A stretch of DNA of 64,000 nucleotides. Source: Fasciolopsis buskii (lineage: Eukaryota; Platyhelminthes; Trematoda; Plagiorchiida; Fasciolidae). Both the position numbers and the translations under genes were made by a program. Location of the stretch: assembly GCA_008360955.1 (NCBI GenBank), contig LUCM01006136.1:41416-105415 (forward strand), read 5' to 3'. The notes below the pieces were generated by a model. The model did not search any database, was not told the DNA's origin, and saw only the letters and a list, made by a program, of their open reading frames with translations. Positions 14,701 to 28,000 of the stretch are shown here, piece by piece (the first letter of the stretch is position 1; every line of letters begins with the position of its first letter).

Positions 14701-16027
14701 AGAAAAAAACGAGACAGAATAGCATTTGAAGTGCTTTGAAATGAATAGATAAAAAAATGGTGGCATTTTTGGTTTTAAGTAGTGTTTATTGTGTTTCGCA
14801 CACTAACGGAAGAGCGCAGCTTCCCTACGTCGTCTAACCTATGGAAAATTCTCACCGAATCACCGTGTGATTCCGAGATGGATTCATCGTCTACGCACGC
14901 TCCTAATAATGCAGTTGCGATTCTAGTGCTGAAATAGGCAGACTTTGAAATCCAGTAGTGCTTACTGAATAGGATCAACGATCCCTTGTTCCCTATTTTG
15001 TTTACGGCAGCGATAAAAGCAGTCTGATCATACATTCCTTCCACTGACTGACTAAAAAACGAATGGCACTGGCACTAAGTACACGATGTTCATATACGGG
15101 AAGGTTTTCGTTGTTTCTTTTTCAACTCTGAATTCTAGACGGTGCGAAGTTGTAACTGGGCGATGACCGGAACATGGTTATCTGTCATTGATATTTCCGA
15201 AGTATCATCATATCGCAAATGCACAATGATTAATCTTTGTAGATGACATTAACCGAGAACCAGTAGAGCAGAAGGTAGCCCCATCAAGGTGGTCCTATCT
15301 GACCAGATGTATTTTTAAATGTGAAATAGTCTTTATCGTGCACAATAAAATGAACAAAAATTTGGTTCCTACATATGGATCCAGATTGTCCAGGGAGACC
15401 ATGGCAATTGTCTTGGTGCTACTGATGAGCTACTTAACACGATTTCAGGATATCATAAACAGGCTTGCGGGGAGGGGGAACTGTGTCCGTGTCACCAATT
15501 CTTTATTGTCAGATTGTCGTAGCATTTAGAGTAAACCGCCGGAGGAAATCAAATGGTTCCTCGTCAATAAGGTTTGGCTATCCGATGCCTCGGGAACCCC
15601 TGGTTTTTTAAAAAAATGCTGCCTCAAGTTAAATCACCTTTGGGCACATGGATGCTCCATAGATAAAATATTCACGCTTACTAGTGAGTGTATAAGTCAT
15701 TTTTCACACACCAGTTTATTTCGCTGCTCTCGAAATCCGAAATGGGGAATCCGACTGGAGTGAATGTCAACACGGAACTCTGCCTTTTGACCAACTCAGC
15801 AGTGCAAGATGTGTGCGATATTTCGAGGAGTGGTTAACTCCATGTGTGCATGTGTATGCGTGGGAGGGGGGAGAGGCAGGTTGTCCAACTAGTCTATCGG
15901 CCGGTTTTCTAAATAAAAAACTACCGGGAGCAGAAATGAATTGAATAACCTTAAAAATTAGAACTCAACCATAGGGCTTGATTTTCGTGTCCGGAGTGTT
16001 TACTGATCAGATGATTTTGATGAAGAC

Positions 16028-16084
<57 letters not shown>

Positions 16085-19000
16085 AACTAATGACGGGGAC
16101 ATTCGGCCTAATCGTCTGGAATGCTTTGCCCTGTTCTCTTACTAGCTGTCACAAATGCCTGGTTATTCATCATTATCATCAAGTGCTGTTCACCATCGTC
16201 AGGGGCATAAGCAACGGTAATCTTAAACACGGAAACAATAATAAAAGTAGTAAAAATAGTATTATGGAAATTAATAACGCATTATCGCAGCTTGTTGGTC
16301 GTGTGCTTACTAGGCTGACACCATTTTCGATGTGCAAAGTTTCTTATCCGAATGGGTTTTTTGTCGTGTCGAACGAAGATAATTGAAACAAGACCTTATC
16401 CAATGCAGTCTTGGGTACCACAGATGTTTACTTCGGTTTGGGCAACTAGGTAGCACGCAGCCCACTGACGAATTGTGGATCCCGATGGATAACCAATGAT
16501 TTGGAGGTAGAAGAGGGATTAGCTATTATATGCATGGCAAAGTTCACACAATTTTTCTTTTACTTACTTTTTTTCATTCATTTTTTTCTCATACTCTAAG
16601 GTTCCGATGACACGATCTGTATAAAGACTTGTACAAAACATACAGTTGCACAAAATGATTACATGATCAGGGCTCATCTGGTTGTAGTCAGGACACCGAG
16701 AGGCCAAACAAAGTGGATCTGTTTGGACCTCCTTACTCCGCTGACCGTAATGTTGTTAGGATACTACTAGATGAATGAATAACCGCAAATATTGTCTGTA
16801 CTTCATGCTTTCGCTTGGGTAAGGAAGAATGTAGTTCATGAAATAATTCACCATTTGATATCATCGCTCAACCCACCATTAAGAAACCATGGAAGCATTG
16901 TACAACTGTTTTATCCTTGTTGGGAATCATCAGCAGTGTGTATCCACCGCGCCCGAAATGGGACGCGAACCCGGGACGAACAATTCTGAGTCGAACGCCT
17001 TAACCATTACGCTACCGGGCAGGCTCTGAACGGTTTGTTGAACTTCACCACATGATGTTGCACCTATCCGTCACTGATTTGCACGGCCACTCTCCGTTAG
17101 TGCACTGATAGATGACTTCTGTGCAGGTAGCCCAAATACGACGAAGGCTTTGGATATGACCTACCGAGCTTGATTACTTGGTACATGTTAGTAGTAGTTA
17201 TTGTGATGCTAACGATTCACCGTTAGTTGTATGTTAGTTGTATGCTCATAACTGTCTGACAGTCACAAGATACTGCAAGATTATTCTCCTAAATATACCT
17301 CGGAAAATTACTACTTTTGAGAATAGTGTTAAAGTTTGAGAAATCCGTCACTCTCGAAGACCGAATCCAAATACTTGAGAAAATGTATCGATTTTGTTCG
17401 AATCAGTGATGTACGTAAGATTATGTTGTCGGATCTCATAATTGGTAACTCATAGCATTCTAACAGTTTTTAGGTTGGAATGCGTAATGGTAAGGTTAAA
17501 GACTCTCTGTTCAAGACTGTATGCATATTATCGATTCAGAACGATGCTATAGGTGTGTTCCGGTGTTGCACGCCGAGAGCGAGTAATCCTGACACTGCCC
17601 AAAACTTTTAACTCACCAGATTTTTTGCTTTTTTTGTTGGGAAAACCAGAATTAGGACCGGGCCAGTATTTGCACGCTCCTAAATGGCTTTTCAGTAGTA
17701 CGCCCTAGGGAGAGCCCTGTCTCTTGCCTTTACTCGAACCGACCGACTAACAATTTTTGTCAAGCCTCACTTCAAGGCGCAGTTCAGCTGAAGCCAAAGA
17801 ATCAAGAGCAAAGTTGAATCACATGCGTTCAATGCAACAATAAAATTAGCTACTTCACAAAATGAATGTAATTCTCACTGAGTTTTGTTCTCTGTAGAGC
17901 CACTGTATAGCCAAAAATTCAGATAGTGGCATTCACTGAAAAGAAAGTCAAAGAAGCTGACCGGAAGTAACTGGTAGATAGTTTTGATTAGAACAAGTTT
18001 TGTACATTGAACAGCTCCAAGGAAGCTGTTTATTGCACACAGCATCCACTAAGAATCAGTGTAACCAAACGTTAGTGACCAGTCCAGTGTGAATTGCTTA
18101 GTGGAAAGTGGGACAGTTCGTATTTGAAGATCACTAGCAGGCCGGTAAATGTCAAAAGATCAATCATATAGACATGCAAGAAGAAACAAGCAGGCACAAA
18201 AATTGATGTCACCGAAAACGACCCCAAGGTATACATTTGAACGTAGATCTAGAAATGAGGATGAAAGACAAGCGAGAAATAAACTACCAGGGGGCGGTTG
18301 GCTAAATGTGACCCTGGATTTCTGGCTAGTCTCATTTCCCTAACTTTACCGGTTTTTATAATATACGCCTTGATTTCCGTCCCATTGGATGTCAGAAAGG
18401 GGATGGGGAAAACGCATTTTAATCTTCTTGTCAAAGTTGCTTATAATGTTATTACCTTCCCACCGAATGTCTAGACGGTAGACTTGTTCACTTGCATTGG
18501 GCCTGTGCAATGTTATGACTTAATTTTAACTGGTGTTTCTCAAAGTTTATTTGACTTGTTTTTCGCTGTCATGATTGTTCTTTCTCATACTCTCTCCTAC
18601 CTTTCCGTTTTGTTTTGGCAAAGCCGGTGCCAACCCAAAAACGCAGGTAGAAGATGAAACAATGTTGTAAGTCACTTGTCAAACAAGAAAAATGCATTGC
18701 GTTATTCATTGTTGTCAAATATTCACGAACTATTTCCTGCATTCGCAGTCAATTTTTATTTGTTAATCTTGGTTAAACAACAATTATTCCGAAGACAATA
18801 AAAAATGAACATTTACGGTGCGCATAGCCTCATCCGCGCAGATACCATTGCGTCAGGCAATTCACCTCATTATATGTACTCGTTTGATCAAATCAAATTA
18901 TTGCAAAATTGCTGATTGCTTGCATTCATTTTTACAAATCTCTCGAACAACTTCACATAGAGAGCAGTGAAAAAGCACCCCTACGGTAATCGGAAGACCG

Positions 19001-22000
19001 CCGGTTCGATTCGGCTAGTGGTATCGAATGTTGGCTACGTAGTGCGTTAGCGGTTATTGAATACTGCATCATATCTGGCTCGTAGTATCACCAAATAAGA
19101 CCTGAAGAAAACAGTGCCTCATCACATCTTTCCCGTTTATACACCAGAGCACATTGATTCATCCAAATGCACTGAAGATTCGCATATTTCTCAAGTGAAC
19201 TGAGGGTTGCTGATTGTCATTTCATCTCATAACCATTTCACTACAAATCTTCCTCTGTCGACCGTCTCCCATGATGCGTAAATAGACATGACTAAACAAC
19301 ACCAGAACCGGAATCATTCAGTGAACCACAAATATCTCTTCTCCGACTTGAGAAAGTGTTTCGTTTGTACACATGCGTGTCTTCAATGCACCTTGCCATG
19401 TGAGGACATGATGTGTATTGAATATTTATGGGACAAAATTAGGTGAGCTCCGAAGATGAGACTCAAATTGGTCATGTGGTCCCACCCTCCACACACCTAC
19501 AACGCGCGCACACACACACACACACATACACACGTACGCATGAGCGATCGCGACCGGGACTAAGATTACCGGATGTGCCGTTGGTTTCATACATATGATA
19601 GGCCATGAGTTAGTTTGCACATCCCACAGAAGGTTTAGTATTAGGCCATCCAAACACGCTGCCATGCAACCGTGCTGACAGAAATGGGCGAGCCGCAGGT
19701 TCCACATATCCATCCTTTTAGGTATTGTGATGCAAACCATGCGAGGATCTGCGGAGCATCCATGATCCGCTGATTTGGACGGACAGTGCTATGCTTATTT
19801 AGAAAGTGTGCTCATTCAGTCAAACAGACACTCCACGAAGACAAATATAGAGGCAGACACACAAGCGTTTGCATCGCCCTCTTTGTTCTACCCATTAAAG
19901 TGACTGCACGATTTCCGTGTACGTATTCGCAATGAGTGATAACAAAGGCTTAAATTGGGAGGAATGGTCGAGAAGGTTGAATGGTGATCGTACATAAGAA
20001 CACACACATGCATACATCTATTCATGACCACACACATACAGAGACTCACTCCCTTTTTGCATGCGTAGACTTCGTTGAAACAACACGCATGAAACGTGAA
20101 CAGATGAACAGTTTACTCGATCACATCCTGATCGTACGTGCAATTTCAAGTAACCGTTACCAATGTTTTCAGTATCTACTGTCTTACGTTAATAGTGAAG
20201 GTAGAACTCTAATCAGATTGTTAGTGGTTATTTAACTACTGACAAGCTCTCCGACAGTTTGCTATTATCGATCCAGTACAAGTGAGCTTTCCGGGCAGAA
20301 TGGTGAGATGAAAACCGTGGCTTTGTAAAGATTCGTCAGAAGTAATGGTTTAGTCGCGATAATTACAATTTCACTAATTTTGACTGTGCATCTGATGAAA
20401 ATGAGCAATCGGTATGGTGGCTTTTGACCTTGTGTAAGCATACACAAGTCTGCTTCATTTACGTTTATAGGCTTCACAACTGAAGTATGGTGTTAGCCAT
20501 AGCATTGATGATGTCACCTCGGCTGGAGATGACACGTCCGCAATCAAACCGCTCAGCTCAGCGAAAAAACTAATACCATCCTGCTGAACCTGAGCTACGA
20601 GAAAGAACATCATTCTCTAACCTTATATGTATTTATATATACATATATATGAATTAGGGTGCATTCGCAATAGTTATTTGCCACTTCGTTCCAGCAACTG
20701 GGCTACACGCAAAAATAGAGCATTCAGCTTGTCACTTGGCCCCATTATCTAGCTAATCTAGAGGCTACTAATTCGTACGAATTTCGCATAGACCTGGAGC
20801 AAGAAAAAGCAATGCACACATTTTACTGGCTAAATAGAGTCGCTCATGTATTCTTAACATCTATAGTGACACAGGTTATTCTAGGATCGCGATACAATTT
20901 CTCCTTTTGTTACTTAAGAAATGAGGCAGGCTAAACACAATGGTGACTTGGATGGATGGTGTAAAATGGAATAATTCATTATCGTATTTGCAAGCTTGCA
21001 TGGCACAAGTGTGAGGGCGGTGATGTCATAAAATCTATGCATGCACTTCTATTGGTTTTTAAGAAATCTGTGTTCACCGTCGTTTCAGGTACCCTAGGCC
21101 GATGAAGAAGCCTGACTGAATTCCAGAAATCCAATCTTGCATGGCTCTCATCAGAATTCAGTTTGTTAACCTCACTTTAAACAGTTCAGAATGAGCTTGA
21201 CAAAGAATCTTCGAATCTCTTCACGATGGAGTAAATACAAGATGAAGGAGACTAATCTGATTCACGTTCATAAGAAATCGCTTATTATTATTAGAAATAA
21301 ATGACGAAAAGCGGAAGCGAATAATTCCCACTTTAGCGTTCAAAAATAATCTTAAACGGGGCAGATGAGGAAGACTGCGGATGATATGAATGCGAAAAAT
21401 AGTTTGTAAATATCAGGACCAAAAGATTTATCGATGCATCGAAAAATCGATGCGCCATGTACTGGTTTTAATTGTGATGTAATGTTAATAACACAACGTT
21501 GTTGTTAGATGCAATGCCCCAACGTTTCGACTACCGTGGGTAGTCCTTCTCAAGGCAAGTTGTAGGGTAAAAATAGTGTTTCAGTGAAAGAAGCCAATGA
21601 GTAAATTTATAGCAGTAAATGATGTCCTGAACTCCATTGTCTATACCATTGCCGGAGGATGTGGACTTACCGAACTATTGATTCTAACTTTCAACCGTAC
21701 GCTAAATAATACATCGATTCCCGACTTCCAGAGGTTAAAATCTGCTTTCTGCTTCGCGGGACTAAGCTGATGTCATGGCCAACAAGCAGTCTTGATCTAA
21801 ACTCAATTGACAACTGACAGATTTTAGGTCACTGCATGTTTATAAGCGTCCCGACGATCAGGCTAGCGCAACTGAAAATGAAATAATATTGGTCAAAAAG
21901 CAATTCACATCCTCTAGTTAAGTATATCCATGACCTATGTCAGAGTCTCAAAACCCAGTGATTAATATAAACCACATCAAGACTGGTTGATTAAATAATG

Positions 22001-25000
22001 TTGATAGTCTGTAACTTATAAATAAGTTACATACCTTCGCTGTATTTCAACTTCGGACTTTATTTTTTTTTTTGATGGAATGGGTACTGAAGTTTACATT
22101 GCGTTTTTCCAATATCTGACAAAAATGGGATCTCTAAAGAAACCACAAGTGTCTGAAATGCGTCCTTCGGAACGGGATCAGAAGGTTATGTTGTTATACC
22201 TTTGTCAGAAAAATTCACTTTCAAGTAGCAGACAGCAACAGAAAGCAAATTGAATGTTACATGCTCATCGGGGAGACCTCATCTGATCACACAACTATGC
22301 TGCTCATCACTAGTCACAGTGCAAATTCCTTTTACCCTTGTGCTTCATTTGAGAACGCGTTGAACAGTTGCACTCGAGGAATCCAGTGCCCCTCTCTATC
22401 AGTGCCTCCTGGAGTGTCAAATTAACACGATCGGAACATCGATGCGACTGAAGCACTGTGATTCTCTCTCATTAAAGTTATCAGACGTGCAGCTTCGACA
22501 AACGGTTCATACATGTGGTCAATTTCAAAATGCTTAATTTGATTCTCACCCCTACTTCACCTCCAGTAGTTTAGACCGAAGCCAACAGGGGTGGGCTCAT
22601 CGTTTGCGTCTGAACACTTGTATTAGCAGGGTAATCACTAGACAAAACTGATAAGTTTTGTCAGTCGGTTGGTTGTGTCGCAAAGAGCAATCAAATATGA
22701 GACGAATTGTCTTTCTGTGTGCAGAAAGCAGATCTGAATTTTATCAGTTAGTCAAGGGTGGCATTCACACGCTGGACAGAAAACATTTTGGATAGAAATT
22801 CTACGGTGTTAGCACGATTTAGACGTTCGGATTTCAATAACTTTTGGAACAATGGAATAATAATGAGAAAAGTACCCTTTTTATATGACTTCCAAAAGAG
22901 TAATTAGCCGAAAACGGATAATGTGAGATAACCACAAAGTGATGACTTTGATATCTGAGGAGAACCACACAAATGTTACGAGGCCAAAGAAAGAACAGAA
23001 TATGTTTGCTTAGATAAGTGCGCGCGCAGCTAACCGCAGATTTAATCTCCAGTTGTTTTGAGGTGGCTGGAGGATCTGGGTCTTTTGTATAATTGGGAAT
23101 CCACTTAGGTACTACACGTTTAAGAGCCCTGCCCACCATAGCTCAGTAAGCGGAAAGGGTCGCCAGTTCGATTCCTGCTTGTGCCGTTGACTTCTGGAAC
23201 TATTGTACTTAAGTGGATTTCTCATTCGGCAAGGCAACACAATCTATGGGATATATACAAGTTATGCACATATTTACCCATTTTAAAATGACGCGTAAGG
23301 AGTAAAAAATACACTTCCTAGAATTGAATACCATGCAGTTATGATTTTTGGTGCAAACCCAAGGTGAAATATTGCACGATGTTTTCTTGAAAATTTAGCA
23401 GCTTACGATCTTCTGTTTATGCAGGCACATACATTTTGAGACTTGGATGTTTTAAACTAAGATCCTGTGTTCCATGCATTTGGAGGCTATTTTTGACTGC
23501 AAAGATCAGAAACGAAGTGAAACAATCATTTTCTCGAGAAAATGAAGTTTTGTGTGTCGTTGTGATAAGAGTCACCAGCTTACGGATTTGGATCGGCACT
23601 TCCAACACGTTGCTTTTTCATGCCTCGAGGATAAAAAGAGCTATCAGACAGTTGAAGGTGGTTTTATTGTCATTCTTGGTTCAAAACGTTCAAGCAGCCG
23701 TTCACGTGTTTGCTTTAGTAGAACAGTGTGCTTGATTCACGAAGTGGATGTCATATGACTTTCACACGACCTTCCAATGTAATTCCACCCTGATACATCA
23801 CACTGACCAAATTCGAGCATATCTACATTTGTATTCATGACCTATCGGAGAAGCCATTCAAAGGAGTCTTCTAAGCAGAACGCAAGTGTCTCTGTAACTA
23901 GCTATCAGAGCCATAATAGTATGAATTAATGACAGTTCGGTTTATTTGAAGAACCCCCCAAATGAAAAGGTCATGGCGTTTTAAAATGTTCAGATTTTCA
24001 ATTCAAATTCAATGACAACTGCCAGCTTGCTGCTGTATTTTTACGGCACAGGCCAAACAGTTAATCCAGACAAATTGGTGTGTGCTTAGGTGGCTTGGAA
24101 ATAGTTTCAGGCGTTTCACTTTGTGGTTTGTGCACCCGAACAAGACTTTTCTGTTCAGATTGAATCAGCCGGTAATAACCGGGTCCCTTGCGATGCGATT
24201 GGGTGATATGAAAACTCAGAAATTGTCCTGTAGTATGGAATCTGATGCTGAACCTGTAATATAATCGCCCACGACATGAATAATGGATAAAACATTCTTT
24301 GTACATATATATATATATATATATATATAGTCTTACTTTCTGTTAACTTCAGCTTACTGTTTTGATCTGCACAACGTATCATTCGTTAGGTTTAGGAGAG
24401 AAGTACAGAAGAAAAATGTCCTTTGTTATTTTGAAACAGAAGCTGTACTGAATGATGTTGGTCGTGCTTACAACACTTGTTTCCATCTAACTAACCGTTA
24501 AGATAGCCGAACTGCTTGATCACGAGTGAACCCGTAAATCAAAGATACCCAGTGGATTTGGTCTGAATCGCAACTAGGTAACGAGGCTCAAGTTAGAGCC
24601 GTGACAGACGCCAGTTGCCCAACTTCCCGATCTCGCAGGACTTTCTTCTTAGATGTTATTAGTACCCACACTTCTTTAACCTGAATAACTATCAGTCAGA
24701 TAAGCTAAAAAGAATTAAAATGCTACCGTTCTACTAGAACTAACGGTTCATATCTACTGACAAAAGAAAACTATTTTAAGCCATAATTATTTTTTTACCC
24801 GTTTGGTTTTTAGCATGACTTCAAAAGTTCAACCCACGAGTAATCTCTTCCAGCTTCTGAGTTTAATGTGATCCGTTCTTCATAAAGCGTCAGTTTATTA
24901 CCACACGACTGCTTTCACGTCGGTCTGATTTGTCTGCCTTAGTGGCACAGCGATTCATTTGTTAGGTCACTGATCCATTCATTCGTGCAATCAATAACGA

Positions 25001-28000
25001 ACCCTACTGTTCACTTCCCGTCTTTTGCAGTAATCCTAGCCCACCGGAAATGGATGGATTCTGTCAGGAATTCCACAGCAACGTTTGTGGAAAGTATCTG
25101 TTTGGACACCGCGTCTTCGTTACTCGGGAATTTCAGCAAGCACTAACTGAATCTCAAATTTCCAAATGTGAGTTATTATTATTGCTCTGCCCGTTGGTTG
25201 GAATGCTTGGCACAAATTTTTCTCCAGAAATAAAGACTATTCATTTTTTTGGAAAAAGGGTTCTTATGGTTTACCGTTGCTCTTGTCTCAGGCTGCACAG
25301 TACAATTGTCTCTTAATTGACCGTCGCTGATCAAGCTGTCCGAATTGTCGCCATTTTGCATGAATGTTCTATGCTCATATCTTACCACTGCTGCTTGTGA
25401 TCTGCGATTGAGCGCATGGCTTTTCTAGGACTATGAATGGGAAATAAGTAAACAGATCATAATCAGAGTGTAATAATTAGTAAGTTGTATTTGAGCAGTT
25501 TAACAGCGCGGCTCTTAGGTCATGATGGGAATCTCGAGGGATCACCTTAATCTTTTGTCGATTCTCATCCCCTGACTTTCAGGTCTGTTCACGATCTCTG
25601 TTTCATTATATATTTCAAATTTCAGTGTGTAGAACAATTTTCCTAAACTGCTTTATCCTCCTCCACACTTTTTACTGAAATTTGACCACTTGTTGACGTC
25701 CATACTACATTATATGTACATAAATATATTTATAGTAAAATCACAACAGCGACAAACTACTCACTGAATTCAACAATACGTCTGGTATTTATAAAAAGTG
25801 TTCGGGTGTGAAGCTTTCCTCACCATTTCTTTGCAGTTCCGTTGGTGCATTTGACAAATAGTTCAATCAACTCGTCCGTATGGTAGAGGGGCTTACGTCT
25901 TCGGTGCAGTTGTTTTGTCAGTTCGCATTTAGGTCATCCTACTTGTGCAACAGTCGGCATAAATAATCCTCTCCAGGTTCATCCTCACCACCTTGGTGTT
26001 TTCCTCTCCTTCCCTGTCTTTAAGTTTCAAGATGGATACAAAATGGAATGGGGTGTAAATAGGGAAGGCAGAACAGAACTCATCCGCCTGACCCAAAGTG
26101 AAATGTTTCCATCTTCTTATCTGAACATTTCATACGTCCGCGACCAAATTTATATCACAATGTCTATCCTGACTGGGCCAAATCACTTAAAATACACTTG
26201 ACCTTCATTGGCGCTCCCAGTCTGTCTCCCTCAGGCACAGTGTCCAGAACTACAATAGTTTAATCAACTGGAGTAACACGGTTGGTCTGAGTGAAGTGGG
26301 GTACAAATTTTGTTAGGTCGGAACCAGACAAATAGCCATGACCACCAGTTCTATCAGCACCATCATAGTCGTCATCAGACACATCTTTCTGACTGTCCTC
26401 ATCTGAATGCGACAGCGGAATAGAATATGCGAGCATTCAAACGCATAGCCTGACCGGGAAACCCAAAACATTTGAAATGGTCACTTAATGATTTACTGTT
26501 TACGTCCGTTTCCTAGTCACGTCAAGCTGACACTAAAATAAATTTAGATTTCACGGAGAATCAGACTTTGTGGATTGTGAAGAATCCAGTGGCAATTTTG
26601 TCCTGTAGATTCTATCATCTGAAAAGAAAATGCAAGAGGTATTTCCATTCCAAATATTGGAGCGCATCTAATTGTCAGCTTCAGTTTCGCGATTGCCCCT
26701 CCCCCGTTGTTTTACTTTCCTTTAACTTGCCAACCAATTCAAATTAGAGATAATATTAATCCCAAAATTGCTGAACACCATGTTTTCAGTGATTACTTAC
26801 TGTTGAGATTAGTTAAAATTGATTCAAATTTCATTCATTTTACATGCTGGAATTCTACTGTAAGTTTGTGCAGTAGTTCGAATAGGTAATTTTGGATCTA
26901 AAAAATTTTGAATGCATTTCGAAAACATCGTTCTCATTAGAGCTAGCTGATAATTGTTGGTTTAATTGAATAGCACAGGACACTGTGCCAACGGATATTC
27001 CAGCGGTTGATGCTTATTGGTTAACTAAATGGGAAGAACGGCGGAAACGTAATCTTCCACTTCACTAGCATGATCCCCAACTGCCTACTGGGGATCAAGA
27101 GGAATTAAAAGATGACGGCCAAGGTCGTTCAGTGCTTCCATCATCTGTCAGACAAGGCATGAGTTATGAACAATTTAGCGTTAACGCTGGACAAGATGCC
27201 CTTTGAGAAGTCATCCCGTCGGCCCCCATGCTCATTTTCCAAGACATCAACAGAGGAAGTAAAAACTTGATAATCACCGATTTACGTGTTGCCACTTCAT
27301 CTGATCACGACGGTACTGATGCAGAAAGGACGGCTTCATTTCCGCTTTCATCGCTGGTCACGGTAAAATAAAGTTTCAAGGACTTGATTCCAACCCTAAG
27401 GTTCGGTTCCGTGAATTTTTGTGGGGAAATTCTGGTGCATGATATCGTAAACATTTAAAGAACGAATGATCTTGGTCGCACCTGTATGAAATAATTTACG
27501 GTATATGTGCCGAAGGCATGAACAAGTGGGATCGAGTAATGTCTAGAAAATACGACAGAATGGGGCTAGACGGGAATGGATGAGGACCGGTCTGTCACTC
27601 AGTGGTTTACAGTACAAGGTAGGCCACGCAGTTCGTCCTACTAACCCTCTGGTTGTTGCTACTATACTCTCGTACGAAATGCACATATTTATATGCTGTC
27701 TTTCCTAATCTTCCACAGATGCATACACACTCAAAAAACTAGACAGAGTAACGTACATGCATCGTGAGAATTCATTTCTGCTGAATGCACTTACCCAGGA
27801 GTCGCATCACCTCTAACATCCTGACACCCAATTTGTTTTGCGTTCGGCGCCTTGGTGCAGTCTACCTTCATCCACGGTACCTAAAAGCTAATGCCTTTTA
27901 CATTTGGCATTCAGATGGCCTTTGGAGGCTGCCCCTAAGCTTCTTAGCGAGCCTAGTTGTCGGCATAGTTCCGGTTAAAACCCTGGATATTCCAAATTTC

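Larger units (their letters stand above)
5889..25030 (+). other. Very large ROR intron (19.1 kb), probably containing a hidden linker exon
   Basis: Begins GTAAGT and ends TTTTGCAG. Donor phase is 1, but the acceptor exon needs phase 2, so this span is probably two introns around a small exon of 3n+1 bases encoding the Ig-to-CRD linker. I could not pick that exon out by eye. The span holds microsatellites, a SINE at 16.8 kb, possible tRNA-related fragments at 19.0 and 23.1 kb, and a Penelope-type ribozyme-like motif at 21.5 kb. Confidence 0.75.

Noticed and set aside
23135..23200. Functional tRNA gene.
   Set aside because: Box A and box B are too close for an anticodon arm and the acceptor stem does not pair. 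Kept only as a repeat fragment.
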